Counted from the stretch's first letter, positions 34,290-44,722 are shown. The stretch is DNA of 64,000 nucleotides from Paracoccus shandongensis (GCF_017315735.1 NZ_JAFLRK010000003.1:1-64000), one strand, 5' to 3'. Notes: a model not told the origin generated them from the letters alone. A program made the numbers and translations.

Positions 34290-35816
34290 TCATTCGGTGA
34301 AGGCCGCGTCTTCCAGCAGGAAGCCCCGGTCGGCCAGCATGTGGACGCCGGTCACGTCCGAGGTCTGCGCCGCGATCAGGTCGGTCACGCCCAGGAAGAT
34401 CCAGGGCGCGCCTTCCCATGCCAGTTTCTGCGCGGTTTCGTAAAAGGCGGCCCGTTCGGCGGGGTCGGCCGTGCCGATCGCCCCGTTGATCGCCGCGTCA
34501 AGTTCCTTGTCCGCGTAATAGGCGACGTTGAACATCGACGGCGGGACGTTTTCACTCAGAAGCAGCGGGCGGATGCCCCAGTCCGCGTCCCCGGTCGAGG
34601 ACGACCAGCCGCCGTAATACATCTGCACCTCGGCATCCTCGGGCGATTCGATCGACCAGATGCGCTGCGCGGCAACGCCTGCCTCCAGCGGGACGACGTT
34701 CACATCGACATTGATCTGGGCAAGCTGCTGCTGGAGGAACTGCACCGCGCGCAGGGATTCCGTGTTCGAGTTGGCCCAGATTTCGGTCGAGAAGCCGTCC
34801 GCATAGCCCGCCTTGGCCATCAGTTCGCGCGCGCGGTCCAAGTTGAATTCGTATTCGCCGACCGGGACATGGAAGGCCAGCCCTTTCGGGATGATCGAAT
34901 CCGCGGGCGTGCAAAGGCCGCTGAACACGACCTGGCAGAAGGCGTCCTTGTCGACGGCGTGGTTCAGCGCCTGCCGGACCAGCTTGTTGCCGAAGGGTTC
35001 CTTGTTGTTGTTCAGCGTCACATACCATTCGACGATCGAGGGCGAGGTCTCGACCTTGAGGTTGGGGTTGGCTTCCACGACCTTCATCAGTTCGGGCGGG
35101 AAGTTCGGGACGAACTGCGCTTCGCCGGTTTGCAGCATCGCCATCCGCGCCCCGGATTCGGGAACCGAGCGGATGATGATGTTGTCGACCTTGACGGGTT
35201 CCTTCCAGTAGTTGTCGTTGCGCGCCACCTCCAGGGTGTCGGCCGACCAGCGGGTGAAGGTGAAGGCCCCGGTGCCGACCGGATTGCGCCCGATCTCGCT
35301 GCCGTGTTTTTCCAGCGCAGCGGGCGAGATCATCATGGCGCCCGGATGGGCCAGCGACGCGATCATGGCGCCGAAGGGCGCGTCAAGCAGCAGCTTCACG
35401 GTCAGGTCGTCCACGACCTGGACCTCCTTGACCATCGACACCAGGCTGCGGCGCGACAGGTTGTTGTCGGGGTTGCGAAGCCGGTCGATGTTGATCTTCA
35501 CCGCCTCGGCGTTGAAGGGGGTGCCGTCGTGGAAGGTCACGCCGCCGCGCAGCTTGATCGTGAACTCGGTCGCTTCCTTGTTGCTTTCATAGCTTTCGGC
35601 CAGAAGCGGGATCAGCTTCATGTCCTTGTCGAAGCCGAACAGCCCCTGATAGACCAGCCGCAAGGATGTCTGCGACAGCGTGTCGTTGACATTGGTCGGG
35701 TCCAGCCCGGTCAGGTTGTTCTGGATCGCAACGGTCAGATCCCGCGCCAGGACCGCACCCGGCGCCAGCAGCATCGCGCCAAGCGCCGACGAGATCATCA
35801 GTGATTTCAGGGTCAT
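34290..35816 (-). CDS. gsiB: peptide ABC transporter substrate-binding protein (GsiB-like)
   Basis: A 508-residue family-5 extracellular binding protein with signal peptide ([24 protein letters not shown]). Family segments include [28 protein letters not shown] and [12 protein letters not shown]. It delivers peptides to the GsiCD permease. AGGAGAGGAAG precedes the ATG, which lies 27 bases after gsiA. A stem-loop after the gene may raise its message level relative to the permeases. Confidence 0.88.
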   Translation of the reverse strand: MTLKSLMISSALGAMLLAPGAVLARDLTVAIQNNLTGLDPTNVNDTLSQTSLRLVYQGLFGFDKDMKLIPLLAESYESNKEATEFTIKLRGGVTFHDGTPFNAEAVKINIDRLRNPDNNLSRRSLVSMVKEVQVVDDLTVKLLLDAPFGAMIASLAHPGAMMISPAALEKHGSEIGRNPVGTGAFTFTRWSADTLEVARNDNYWKEPVKVDNIIIRSVPESGARMAMLQTGEAQFVPNFPPELMKVVEANPNLKVETSPSIVEWYVTLNNNKEPFGNKLVRQALNHAVDKDAFCQVVFSGLCTPADSIIPKGLAFHVPVGEYEFNLDRARELMAKAGYADGFSTEIWANSNTESLRAVQFLQQQLAQINVDVNVVPLEAGVAAQRIWSIESPEDAEVQMYYGGWSSSTGDADWGIRPLLLSENVPPSMFNVAYYADKELDAAINGAIGTADPAERAAFYETAQKLAWEGAPWIFLGVTDLIAAQTSDVTGVHMLADRGFLLEDAAFTE

Positions 35817-35843
35817 CTTCCTCTCCTTCTGGTATGTCTTGTG

Positions 35844-37715
35844 TCAGGCGTATGCGCCGACCGGGTGGCGGGCCACGAAATGCTGCGGGCCGACCTGGGC
35901 CAGGGGCGCGACAAGCGGCGGGTCGTCCACGCGGCGCATGGGACTGGGGATCTCGCCCTCGATCAGGGGGCGCTCGCGGTTTCGCGCCGCGGGGGATGCG
36001 ACGGGCACGGCCGAAAGCAGGCGCCGCGTGTAGGGGTGCTGCGGGTTCTCGAAGACCTGTCGGCGGGGGCCGATCTCGACGATCTGGCCAAGATACATCA
36101 CGGCCACGCGGTGGCTGACACGCTCCACCACGGCCATGTCGTGGCTGATGAAGACATAGGCCAGCCCGCGCTTGCGCTGCAGTTCCATCAGCAGGTTGAT
36201 GACCTGCGCCTGGATCGACACGTCCAGCGCAGCGACCGCCTCGTCGGTGATCAGCACGTCCGGCTCGCCCGCCAGGGCGCGCGCGATGCACACCCTTTGC
36301 CGCTGCCCGCCCGAGAACTCGTAGGGATAGCGGTGCGCGTGCTCGGGCTTCAGCCCCACATCGCGCAGCAACTCGGCCACGCGCTCGTCGACAGCGCGCC
36401 CCGATGCCAGGCCATGCGTCAGCAGGGGCTCGGCAATGGAAAAGCCCACGGTCAGGCGCGGGTCCAGAGAGGCGAACGGATCCTGGAAGACATACTGGAT
36501 CTTGCGGCGGACGGCCTTGCGCTCGCCCGGGGGCAGCTTGAAGATGTCGCGGCCCTGGTAAAGCACCTGGCCTGACGTGGCCCCCTGCAGCATCATCAGC
36601 GTGCGCCCGGTCGTGGACTTGCCGCAGCCGGACTCGCCCACCAAGGCCAGCGTCTCGCCCTGCCGCAGGTCGAAGTTCACCCCCTCGACCGCATGGACCC
36701 GGCCGGAGACGCGCGACAGCAGGCCCTTGCGGATGTCAAAGCGCGTGACCAGGTCGCGCACCTGCAGCACCGGCGCCTCCGAGGTGACGGTGTCCTGGGC
36801 CGGATAGTCCTGGAACCCCCCGGCGCTGCGATAATCGCCGCCGTCCTTCAGCAGCGGGAAGGGGCGCGGCAGATCCTGCCCGCTCAGCGCGCCAAGCCGG
36901 GGAACCGCCGCCAGCAGCGCGCGGGTATAGGGATGGGCCGGGGCCTCGAAGATGTCGTGGACGGTGCCCTCCTCGACCTTCTCGCCATGGCGCATGACCA
37001 GCACGCGGTCCGCCACCTCGGCCACCACGCCCATGTCGTGGGTGATGAACAGGACCGCCATCCCCATCTCGTCCTGCAGGATGCGGATCAGGCGCAGGAT
37101 CTGGGCCTGGATCGTCACGTCCAGCGCCGTCGTCGGCTCGTCCGCGATCAGAAGGCGCGGCTTGCAGGACAGCGCCATCGCGATCATGACCCGCTGCCGC
37201 ATCCCCCCCGACAACTGGTGGGGGTGGCGGTCGAGGATGCTGGACGCGTCGGGGATACGGACCTTTTCCAGCATCCGCAGCGCCTCGGCCCGGGCCTCGG
37301 CGGGCGTGCAGTCCTGGTGCAGGCGCACCGCCTCGGCGATCTGCTCGCCCACGGTGAAGACCGGGTTCAGCGAGGTCATCGGCTCCTGGAAGATCATCGC
37401 CACATCGTTGCCGCGGATGGCCTCCATCTGCGGCAAGGGCACCTGGGTCAGGTCGCGGGCCGTGCCGTCGCGGCCCACAAGCCGCACCGACCCGCCGGTG
37501 ATCCTGCCCCCGCCGAATTCGACAAGGCGCATGACCGAAAGCGAGCTGACCGACTTGCCCGAACCTGATTCGCCCACCACGGCCAGCGTCTCGCCCGCGC
37601 GGATCTGGAAGGACAGGTCCTTGACCGCCCGGAAGGTGCCAGCCTCGCCGCGGAACTCGACATTGAGGCCCTCGACGCTGATCGTCGGAGCCAGCCCATC
37701 CGGTTGTGCTGTCAT
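35844..37715 (-). CDS. gsiA: dual-domain peptide ABC transporter ATPase (GsiA-like)
   Basis: A 623-residue fusion of two oligopeptide-type ATPases. The first (about 10-270) has Walker [10 protein letters not shown] and signature LSGGMRQR. The second (about 315-570) has GESGCGKST and FSGGQRQR, ending in the oligopeptide-transporter C-terminal extension ([13 protein letters not shown]). It energises GsiC/GsiD. The second Walker B reads [11 protein letters not shown] where Pro is usual after Glu. The start overlaps the RpiR gene as ATGA, tying transporter and regulator expression together. Confidence 0.88.
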   Translation of the reverse strand: MTAQPDGLAPTISVEGLNVEFRGEAGTFRAVKDLSFQIRAGETLAVVGESGSGKSVSSLSVMRLVEFGGGRITGGSVRLVGRDGTARDLTQVPLPQMEAIRGNDVAMIFQEPMTSLNPVFTVGEQIAEAVRLHQDCTPAEARAEALRMLEKVRIPDASSILDRHPHQLSGGMRQRVMIAMALSCKPRLLIADEPTTALDVTIQAQILRLIRILQDEMGMAVLFITHDMGVVAEVADRVLVMRHGEKVEEGTVHDIFEAPAHPYTRALLAAVPRLGALSGQDLPRPFPLLKDGGDYRSAGGFQDYPAQDTVTSEAPVLQVRDLVTRFDIRKGLLSRVSGRVHAVEGVNFDLRQGETLALVGESGCGKSTTGRTLMMLQGATSGQVLYQGRDIFKLPPGERKAVRRKIQYVFQDPFASLDPRLTVGFSIAEPLLTHGLASGRAVDERVAELLRDVGLKPEHAHRYPYEFSGGQRQRVCIARALAGEPDVLITDEAVAALDVSIQAQVINLLMELQRKRGLAYVFISHDMAVVERVSHRVAVMYLGQIVEIGPRRQVFENPQHPYTRRLLSAVPVASPAARNRERPLIEGEIPSPMRRVDDPPLVAPLAQVGPQHFVARHPVGAYA

Positions 37716-38587
37716 TGCTGTTCCTTGGGATTCGCAGGGGACGAGGGCTCGTCCTTGTAGAGATAGGGAAAGATCAGGCGCGTCATGGCGGTCGCGTCGG
37801 ACGTGCTCTGGTAACGGGCCGTCAGCAAGGCGGCGATGGTCTCGAAAAAGGCAAAGCTGGCCAGGGCCGAGCTGTTGAGCACCGGATGGCCCGCAGGAAG
37901 CAGGATGGTGTCGTCGCACAGCGCGCAGAGCGGCGACTGCGGGCCATCGGTGATCCCGATGCACGGCACCCCCGACCCCCGCGCCAGGCGGACGAATTCC
38001 ACCGTGGCGACCGAATAGCGCGGCAGCGTCATCGCGATCAGCAGGTCGCGCGGCCCCATGCGGCCGATCAGCCGGGCCATCCGCTCGTGCCCGCCGGTGC
38101 CGTCCAGAAGAAGCGGGTTGCGCAGAAACGGCTCGGCCAGGCCATGAAAATAGGTCATGCAGCGGGCGCTGCTGCCAAAGCCGAGAAGGCCGACCTGCCC
38201 TGCTGCAACCATGCGGTCGGCCAGCGCCTCGCATCGGGCCACGGGAAGATCCGCCAGCCCCTCGATGTTGGCGCGCGCCGAGGCGAGCGCCGAGCCGATC
38301 ACCTCGGCGCTGGAGGCTTCCTGGGCACGGCTGACATTTTCAATGGGACGCAGCAGATCCTGATAGCGGCGGACGGCAATGGCGCGGAACTCGGCATAGT
38401 TCCTCAGCCCCAACTGGCGCACGAAGCGCGTGATCGTCGCGGCGGAAACCGAGGCGGCCTCGGCCAGATCCTCGATCCCCATGGTCGCCACAAGAAACGG
38501 ATTGGACAAGGCGTAATCACCGACGCGCTGCTGATTGGGCGTCAGGTCCGCCCAATGCGCTTCGATGATCTGTCTCAGGTCCGTCAT
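37712..38587 (-). CDS. RpiR/MurR family transcriptional regulator
   Basis: A 291-residue protein with an N-terminal RpiR helix-turn-helix (about 1-77; [24 protein letters not shown]) and a C-terminal SIS sugar-phosphate-binding domain (about 125-260; [19 protein letters not shown]). The SIS domain suggests a phosphorylated sugar or sugar-peptide as signal, which would fit cell-wall fragments. It is the first gene of the peptide operon, and a perfect 9-bp inverted repeat lies 52 bases upstream of its start. Confidence 0.87.
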   Translation of the reverse strand: MTDLRQIIEAHWADLTPNQQRVGDYALSNPFLVATMGIEDLAEAASVSAATITRFVRQLGLRNYAEFRAIAVRRYQDLLRPIENVSRAQEASSAEVIGSALASARANIEGLADLPVARCEALADRMVAAGQVGLLGFGSSARCMTYFHGLAEPFLRNPLLLDGTGGHERMARLIGRMGPRDLLIAMTLPRYSVATVEFVRLARGSGVPCIGITDGPQSPLCALCDDTILLPAGHPVLNSSALASFAFFETIAALLTARYQSTSDATAMTRLIFPYLYKDEPSSPANPKEQQ

Positions 38588-38638
38588 CTGCCGACTTCTT
38601 GTTTCCCTCGCACCCGACAGTAGCCGAGGAAATCGGGC

Positions 38639-38663
38639 TTTGTGAAACTTTTATTTTCACAAA
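38639..38663. promoter_or_regulatory. perfect inverted repeat, candidate RpiR operator
   Basis: TTTGTGAAA (38639-38647) and TTTCACAAA (38655-38663) are perfect 9-bp arms with a seven-base AT-rich spacer. The repeat lies between the RpiR gene start and the end of the P1 peptidase gene. Arm length and position match an autoregulatory operator for the RpiR protein. Confidence 0.6.
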
Positions 38664-38686
38664 TTCTGCTTCGCGCGTATTTTTTT

Positions 38687-39736
38687 TCAGACTGTTTCAG
38701 GTGTGCCTGTATTTTGACCATCCCGAAGCCAGTCCGACAGAAGGGGCCGGGTGGCGCCGTTTCTGCCTTCAACCGCAGTGGCGGCGCACATTGCGTTCAG
38801 GATGGCTTCCTGGGTCGCCTCGCAGGCCGCGCGGAACGCGTCGTCGATCCGCCTGTCCGCCATCCGCTCCACCTGGCAGACATCCGCCCGGGGATGGTGC
38901 GGAACCCGGTTGCGGGTCGTGAAGCCAAGCACAATATCGCCGCTGCCATTCCCGTAGAACGCCCCGAGCCGCGCGATCCCCGCCCCCGCCCGGCGGCAGA
39001 CACGCGCAAGCTGGCGCTGGTCCAGGGGAAGGTCCGTGGCCAGAACGACGATGATGGAGCCCTTTTCGGTTTGGGCCATGCTGCGCGGATCCGGCCGCCG
39101 CCCGTCCGGCAGGACCAGATCGCCGGCCTTGCCGAAATTGGCCAGCACCAGCGCGCCCAGGACATGCGCGGACCCTTGCAGCAGGATCCGGCGCGACGCG
39201 GTGCCGATCCCGCCCTTGAAGCCGAAGGCGATCATGCCTGTTCCCGCCCCGACCGACCCTTCCGCGACATCTTCCCCCGCCGCCTCGATGGCACGCAGCG
39301 CATCCTGCTCGGTCACGGCCATGGCCTGGATGTCCGACAGCACGCCATCGTTGCATTCGCAGACAACCGGGTTGACGGTCGATGTCTCGCGCCCGATGTC
39401 GGGGCGCTGCGAAATGGCCCGGCGGATCAGGGCGTTGCTACAGGTGCCGACGCCGAAGGTGTTTGTCAGCAGGATCGGTGTCTCCAGGGTGCCCAGTTCG
39501 GCCACCTGAACAAGGCCCGCGCTTTTTCCAAAGCCGTTGATGACCTCGACGGCTGCGGTCAGCTTGTCGCCGAAAAGATCGCCCGGCTGGGGGATGATTG
39601 CCGTCACGCCCGTGTTGATGTCCCCGGATGACAGCGTGACATGCCCGACCTTGACGCCCGGCACGTCGGTGATGGCATTTCGCGGTCCCGCGGGCATGAT
39701 GCCCGGCGCGATACCGAACTCTCTTGATCTGGACAT
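38687..39736 (-). CDS. P1 family peptidase (DmpA/BapA-type aminopeptidase)
   Basis: A 349-residue self-processing aminopeptidase of the DmpA/BapA (S58) family. The probable cleavage site and nucleophile are in YGNGSGDIVLGF, with Ser265 becoming the N-terminus of the small subunit. TNTFGVGTCSNALIRRAI and VVCECNDGVLSDI are conserved family segments. Members release N-terminal D- or beta-amino acids from short peptides. It lies 99 bases upstream of the RpiR gene on the same strand and may be read into the operon or regulated by it. AAGGA precedes the ATG. Confidence 0.87.
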   Translation of the reverse strand: MSRSREFGIAPGIMPAGPRNAITDVPGVKVGHVTLSSGDINTGVTAIIPQPGDLFGDKLTAAVEVINGFGKSAGLVQVAELGTLETPILLTNTFGVGTCSNALIRRAISQRPDIGRETSTVNPVVCECNDGVLSDIQAMAVTEQDALRAIEAAGEDVAEGSVGAGTGMIAFGFKGGIGTASRRILLQGSAHVLGALVLANFGKAGDLVLPDGRRPDPRSMAQTEKGSIIVVLATDLPLDQRQLARVCRRAGAGIARLGAFYGNGSGDIVLGFTTRNRVPHHPRADVCQVERMADRRIDDAFRAACEATQEAILNAMCAATAVEGRNGATRPLLSDWLRDGQNTGTPETV

Positions 39737-40029
39737 GGGTTTCCTTGTGCATCAGCGTGGGCGGCATGGTGGCCCACGGGTGCCCGTCCCTCATCTCACC
39801 CAGGGGGCAAGGTCAAGATGCGTGGCATTGCCCCGCTGTCGGCCCGGCTGACGCGCAAAGCAGTTGGAGAAGGACGACGACCGCTGACAGCGCCCCGGCC
39901 TTTGCTACCGCCGGAACGGAAAGGCATGAAGGAAGCTTCATCGTTTTCAACTGCGTCATGGCGCGACCCGCAAGCCGGGACCGCCAGCGAACCGGGCATT
40001 CCGCACCCCGTTCGTGATCTGCCGGCCTT
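39737..40029. other. 293-base gap between soxD and the P1 peptidase gene
   Basis: No gene, heme motif or repeat was recognised. In the classical sox arrangement soxE and soxF would follow soxD; neither they nor a second SoxD heme domain can be found here on either strand. The gap should contain the P1 peptidase promoter and the end of the soxXYZABCD transcript. Confidence 0.5.
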
Positions 40030-40743
40030 CTAGTCGATGCCTGCCTGCGCGGGCGCATCTTCCGCCGCCCCGGCATCCTCGCCCCCCGGCGTCACGTCAA
40101 GAACCGAGGCGTGCATGGTGATTTCCACACTGTCCTTGCAGTTTTCCATGCAGGGCTCGACTGAGAAGACGGGGTATTCGGTTTGCGGGCGGTCGTCCTC
40201 GATGAAGCCCTGGGCATTGGGCAGCCGGACCTGGGTGAAGTTGTCCTTCGACAGGACGAAATCCTCCTCCACAAGGTCGTTGGAATAAAGCAGATAGGCC
40301 GTGATCGCATAAACCTCGTCCGGGGTCAGGATCCGGGCATTGCCGAAGGGCATCGAGTGATGCACGTAGTCCCACACGGTCGAAAGATGCGGCCAGTAGC
40401 TGCCGATGGTCTTTTCGGGATCCTCGCGGTCCAGCGTGCCCTCGCCCCCCGCCAGCGACGGCCAGTTGTCCAGCCCCTCGGCAAAGTCGCCATGGCAGGC
40501 CGCGCAATGTTCAAGATAGATTTCCTCGCCCGTCATGACATCGCCCGACCCTTCCGGCAGGCCGGTGCCGTCGGGGCTGACATCCATGTTCCAGGCCGCG
40601 ACCTCCTCGGGCAGGGCGGGACGCCCCAACCCCAGCGGCCGGACGGCGGCGGGGGCGTCCTCCGCCGGCGCCGGGGCCTGTGCCGAAACAGGCCCCGCGG
40701 CAAGGGCGATCAGCAGGGCGGCCGCTTTACGAGACTTCGACAT
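40030..40743 (-). CDS. soxD: SoxD, short single-heme form
   Basis: A 237-residue periplasmic cytochrome c with signal peptide (about 21 residues) and one heme site, CAACH at 80-84. SoxD is the electron-accepting subunit of the SoxCD sulfur dehydrogenase. The reference Paracoccus pantotrophus protein is longer and has two hemes; here the chain ends in an Ala/Asp/Glu-rich tail right after the first domain. No second CxxCH is found downstream in any minus-strand frame. The ATG overlaps the end of soxC by 17 bases. It is the last gene of soxXYZABCD. Confidence 0.88.
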   Translation of the reverse strand: MSKSRKAAALLIALAAGPVSAQAPAPAEDAPAAVRPLGLGRPALPEEVAAWNMDVSPDGTGLPEGSGDVMTGEEIYLEHCAACHGDFAEGLDNWPSLAGGEGTLDREDPEKTIGSYWPHLSTVWDYVHHSMPFGNARILTPDEVYAITAYLLYSNDLVEEDFVLSKDNFTQVRLPNAQGFIEDDRPQTEYPVFSVEPCMENCKDSVEITMHASVLDVTPGGEDAGAAEDAPAQAGID

Positions 40744-41998
40744 TTTCCGCGCTTCCGTCCTTCTTGATCCACCAGGTCTGGATGCCGTTGTTGTGGTAAA
40801 CCGAGTTCTCGCCCCGGATCTCGCGCAGCGCGTTCTTGGTGGGCTGCACATAGCCCGTTTCATCGACGGCGCGCGATTGCAGCAGCATCTCCTCGCCGTC
40901 CCAGACGTGATCCAGATAGAAGCGGGTCATCGCCTTGGGCACGCCGGGCTGCGCCAGGCGGGCGGTTGTCCAGTTCCGGCCGCCATCCACCGACACGTCC
41001 ACCCGCGTGATCGCCCCGCGCCCCGACCAGGCAAGCCCGGTGATGACCAGCGGCCCCGGGCCGTGCGTGATGCCGACCTGCGGACTGGGCGCGGTCACGA
41101 CCGATTTCGCGTCCATCACCCAGGTCCACTTGCGCGAGATCCCGTTGGCCAGCGTGTCGGTGTATTTCGACGTTTCCTCGCGGCTTTCGACGGGACCGGC
41201 CGTCACCTCGATGCGGCGCAGCCACTTGACCCACAGGTTGCCTTCCCAGCCGGGCACCACAAGGCGCGCGGGATAGCCATGTTCCATGCGCAGCGCCTCG
41301 CCATTGGCCTTGAAGGCCACCATCACGTCGTCCATCGCCTTCTCGATCGGGATCGAGCGGCCGTTGGACGAGGCGTCGGCCCCTTCCACGAAGATCCACT
41401 TGCCCTCGGGCCTGACGCCCGCCTCGGCCAGCAGGGTCTTCAGCGAGACGCCCACATATTCCATGTTGTGGATCATGCCATGCGTGAACTGCGAGCCGTT
41501 CAGCTGCGCGCCCGCCCATTCCATGCCCGAATTGGCGGCGCATTCGCAGAAATAGACGCCCTGCGTGCGCGGGAAGCGTTCCAGATCCTCATAGGTGAAG
41601 ACCAGCTCGCGGTCCACCAGGCCGTTGATCATCAGGCGGTAGTCGGGCTTGGCAAGCTCGATAGCGCCGGAATGGTGCCGCTCGAAGGCGCAGCCCGCCG
41701 GGGTGATGGTGCCGTCCAGCTGGTGGATCGGCGTGAAGTTGATCGAACTGATCGTGTCGGCCGTCAGCCAGGACACGTTGCGGCGGATCACGTCGGATTC
41801 GAACCGGATGGGCAGGCCATAGGGCGTGGCGTCCACCCCCTCGCCCGAATAGCGCGCCCAGTCCTGCACCTCGGTGATCAGCGGGTCGGGTGCGCCTTGT
41901 CCGCGCGCGGCGGACACGGCTGCGGGCAGGGCCACGCTTGCGGCCAGTCCCGCGCGCATGAAAGCCCGGCGGCTGGTCGTTCCCGGTCTGTCGGTCAT
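40727..41998 (-). CDS. soxC: SoxC, molybdoenzyme subunit of sulfur dehydrogenase
   Basis: A 423-residue sulfite-oxidase-family protein with a twin-arginine signal (TSRRAFMRAGLAASVALPAA). The molybdopterin ligand is probably Cys153 in FCECAANSG, followed by the Mo-cofactor dimerisation domain. SoxCD oxidises the SoxY-bound sulfane sulfur, supplying six electrons per thiosulfate. ATG at 41998 with GGAGG nearby, 14 bases from soxB. The presence of soxCD predicts complete oxidation to sulfate without sulfur-globule formation. Confidence 0.93.
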   Translation of the reverse strand: MTDRPGTTSRRAFMRAGLAASVALPAAVSAARGQGAPDPLITEVQDWARYSGEGVDATPYGLPIRFESDVIRRNVSWLTADTISSINFTPIHQLDGTITPAGCAFERHHSGAIELAKPDYRLMINGLVDRELVFTYEDLERFPRTQGVYFCECAANSGMEWAGAQLNGSQFTHGMIHNMEYVGVSLKTLLAEAGVRPEGKWIFVEGADASSNGRSIPIEKAMDDVMVAFKANGEALRMEHGYPARLVVPGWEGNLWVKWLRRIEVTAGPVESREETSKYTDTLANGISRKWTWVMDAKSVVTAPSPQVGITHGPGPLVITGLAWSGRGAITRVDVSVDGGRNWTTARLAQPGVPKAMTRFYLDHVWDGEEMLLQSRAVDETGYVQPTKNALREIRGENSVYHNNGIQTWWIKKDGSAENVEVS

Positions 41999-42012
41999 GC
42001 GAGCCACCTCCT

Positions 42013-43704
42013 TCACAATCCCTTGACGGTGATGCCAGAGACGGGCGCGTCCTGCCCCGCCCCTCCGGTCTTGCGGATGTGGTCCTCGACCACGTCCCAG
42101 ATCTGCGGCCCTTCGGTGCCTTCGTTGACCGAGGCCCATCCGCCGACCACATAGCTGCGGGCCGGTTCGATGGGGACGTCCCCCGCGACCAGCCGCAGGT
42201 CGGTGATGCGGCTGCCCATCGGCGCGGCCGGGTCGATCGTGTAGGCCAGCCCGCCCACGCGGACCATGTCCCCGCCCTGCTGGTAATAGGGATCGGGGTT
42301 GAAGATGTTGTCGGCCACGTCCTCCATGACCGTCTTCAATGTCTCGCCCGTCATCTCGGTGCGGTAGCACTGGCCATAGGTCATGGAGGTGACGGAATGG
42401 ATGTCCTCGCGCGTGATGTCGCCCGGCAGGACCGAGGCGCCCCAGCGGACCCCGGGGGACAGCGCGATCTCGGCGTCGCGCTCCTCAAGGATGGCGCGGC
42501 AGATCAGGTCGTCCCAGGTGCCGTTGAAATTGCCGCGCCGGTACAGAAGCCTGTCGGTCTGGCCGACCACGGTGCCCAGATCCGCCTTGAAGGGCGCGCG
42601 GATCTCCTCGATCAGCGAGGCCATCTCGGGATCGGGGGCGATCACGTCGGAAAAGACCGGGATCAGCTTGTGGCGGAAGCCCGCCATGCGGCCGCCCTGC
42701 ACGTCCAGATCGACGCGGCTGACGAACTTGCCATGGCTGCCCGAGGCGACGATGATCGTCTCGCCCACCAGCACCGGCTCGGGCACCGCGTCGTGGGTGT
42801 GGCCCGACAGGATCACGTCGATGCCCTTCACCCGGCCCGCCATCTTGTGATCCACATCAAAGCCGTTGTGCGACAGGCAGACGACCAGGTCGACGTTCCG
42901 GGCGCGCAACTCGTCCACGACCTCCTGCATCCGCTCCTCGCGGATGCCGAAGCTGTATTCGGGGAACATCCATTTCGGGTTGGCGATGGGCAGATAGGGG
43001 AAGGCCTGCCCGATCACGCCGACGGCCAGGCCGCCCTTCTGGATGATCTTGTAGGGCTCGAAGGCCGGCTCGTCCCATTCGGCGTCATAGATGTTGGCGC
43101 CCAGGAACGGGAAGTCGCACTTGTCGATCAGTTCCTTGACCCGCTGGGTGCCAAAGGTGAATTCCCAATGGCTGGACATGGCCTCGACGCCCAGCAGGTT
43201 CTGCACCCGGACCATGTCCTCGCCCCCGGTCCTGAGGCTGGTATAGCTGCCGTGCCAGGTGTCGCCGCCATCCAGAAGGATCGCGTCGGGCCGGCTGCCC
43301 CGGATCGCCTTGACGATCGTGGCGATGCGGTCGAAGCCGCCCATCCGGCCATAGGTCCGGGCCAGCGCCTGAAAGTCGGGATAGGTCAGGGCATAGGCCT
43401 CGGGGCTGCCCGGGGCGATGCCGAACATCTTCTGGAAGGTCTCGCCCACCACATGCGGGACGCGCCCGGCGGCCCCGCCCACGCCGATATTGGTATCGGG
43501 TTCGCGGAACCAGACGGGGCGCAGATGGGCATGGGCATCGGTGACGTGGATCAGCGTCAGGTTGCCGAAGTCGTCGAATTGCAGCAGCCGGTCCTGCGTC
43601 AGCGCCTGCTGCGCCATCGCGCGCGACCAGTTCGACAGGCCCAACCCGGCAAGGATCGCCGATGTGGCCAGACCGGCCTGTAGAAATTCCCTGCGCGAAG
43701 CCAT
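42013..43704 (-). CDS. soxB: SoxB, dimanganese sulfate thiohydrolase
   Basis: A 563-residue 5'-nucleotidase-superfamily enzyme with a twin-arginine signal (SRREFLQAGLATSAILAG). Metal-site segments are VTDAHAHLRPV, LLDGGDTWHGS and GHTHDAVP. It hydrolyses the terminal sulfonate from SoxY-thiosulfonate as sulfate. ATG at 43704 begins the usual MxSRREFLQ N-terminus; a GTG 30 bases earlier is less likely. Confidence 0.94.
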   Translation of the reverse strand: MASRREFLQAGLATSAILAGLGLSNWSRAMAQQALTQDRLLQFDDFGNLTLIHVTDAHAHLRPVWFREPDTNIGVGGAAGRVPHVVGETFQKMFGIAPGSPEAYALTYPDFQALARTYGRMGGFDRIATIVKAIRGSRPDAILLDGGDTWHGSYTSLRTGGEDMVRVQNLLGVEAMSSHWEFTFGTQRVKELIDKCDFPFLGANIYDAEWDEPAFEPYKIIQKGGLAVGVIGQAFPYLPIANPKWMFPEYSFGIREERMQEVVDELRARNVDLVVCLSHNGFDVDHKMAGRVKGIDVILSGHTHDAVPEPVLVGETIIVASGSHGKFVSRVDLDVQGGRMAGFRHKLIPVFSDVIAPDPEMASLIEEIRAPFKADLGTVVGQTDRLLYRRGNFNGTWDDLICRAILEERDAEIALSPGVRWGASVLPGDITREDIHSVTSMTYGQCYRTEMTGETLKTVMEDVADNIFNPDPYYQQGGDMVRVGGLAYTIDPAAPMGSRITDLRLVAGDVPIEPARSYVVGGWASVNEGTEGPQIWDVVEDHIRKTGGAGQDAPVSGITVKGL

Positions 43705-43779
43705 GGTTATCTCATCATATTCGGATAATTGCACATATCGGTCGTGGTTGATCAGCCGCGGCGCCAGGCCGCGGCCGGT

Positions 43780-44643
43780 TCAGTGCCGCACGGCCGGGGT
43801 CTCGACGGCCAGGCCGTTCCCGCGCGAGGCCACGTAAAGCTCCAGTTCCCGGAACTCCTGGCTGCCCGGCTCGAAAGGCACCCCGCGCGTGTCGCGGATG
43901 CAGCCGACGAACCGCTGATGCGTGGACACCGCGCCCTGGTCCTTGAGGCGGTACAGCGGAAAGCCGTTGACCTGCCCCTGGCTCAGATGGTCCGAACGGA
44001 TGTTGTTGCCGAAATTGTCCTCGTGGCAATTGGCGCAGGACATTTCCAGTTGGCCGTAGCGGGTGTAATACATCTCCTTGCCCTTTTCCCAGAAGGGCGC
44101 GGCCTCGCCGTCGATCTGGACCGCCACGGGCATTCCCCGGCTTTGCAGGCCGATGGCGGCGGTCATGTTCTTCATCTCCTGGCTGTTCCAGCCCCAGGCC
44201 TCGGCGCCCATCCGGTTGGTGCGGCAGTCGTTGACATGGTTTTCCAGCGACCAAAGCTCTCCGCCCGCGTTCACGCGGGGCAACCGGGCGCGCAGGCCCT
44301 TCATGCTGTCCTCGATGGCGTTGTGGCAATCGGCGCAGGACTTGCCCGCGGTCCCTTCGGGCGTTTCCCAAGCCTCAAGGCCGGCATCGACAAACAGGAA
44401 CATCGGGTTGTCGAAATCGTCCTTCTGCATGGCGCGCGTGTCGGTGTCGCGGAACAGCCAGCCCGAATAGACGGTATCGCCCAACGCGCCCCCCAGGTGA
44501 TCGGGCGCGGGCGCCTGCGTCGCCAGTTCCTGTTCGCCATTGACGACCAAAGGGTCGTCCCGGACCGGATCCGCCCGGGCGGCGGTCAGGGCAAGGGACG
44601 CCGCCAGAACCGTCGCGGCCTTTACAACATGGTGCAGCTTCAT
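43780..44643 (-). CDS. soxA: SoxA, diheme cytochrome c of the SoxAX complex
   Basis: A 287-residue periplasmic protein with signal peptide (about 24 residues) and two heme sites, CADCH at 103-107 and CANCH at 203-207. Cys248 in RFVGCIRD is the expected persulfide ligand of the active-site heme. SoxAX couples thiosulfate to the cysteine of SoxY. The two-heme form matches Paracoccus and Rhodovulum SoxA. It lies 75 bases before soxB and 79 after soxZ. Confidence 0.94.
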   Translation of the reverse strand: MKLHHVVKAATVLAASLALTAARADPVRDDPLVVNGEQELATQAPAPDHLGGALGDTVYSGWLFRDTDTRAMQKDDFDNPMFLFVDAGLEAWETPEGTAGKSCADCHNAIEDSMKGLRARLPRVNAGGELWSLENHVNDCRTNRMGAEAWGWNSQEMKNMTAAIGLQSRGMPVAVQIDGEAAPFWEKGKEMYYTRYGQLEMSCANCHEDNFGNNIRSDHLSQGQVNGFPLYRLKDQGAVSTHQRFVGCIRDTRGVPFEPGSQEFRELELYVASRGNGLAVETPAVRH

Positions 44644-44722
44644 CTTGCCTTGTTTCCTCCCTGGCGTTGCCGGACCGCGCCACCCTCCATGGACGCGGAC
44701 GGACCGGGCCTGGAACCCGGAT

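Noticed and set aside
39813-40076. Minus-strand frame downstream of soxD considered as a possible second heme domain
   Set aside because: It contains no CxxCH motif and no cytochrome-like sequence; SoxD appears truly to end at 40030.
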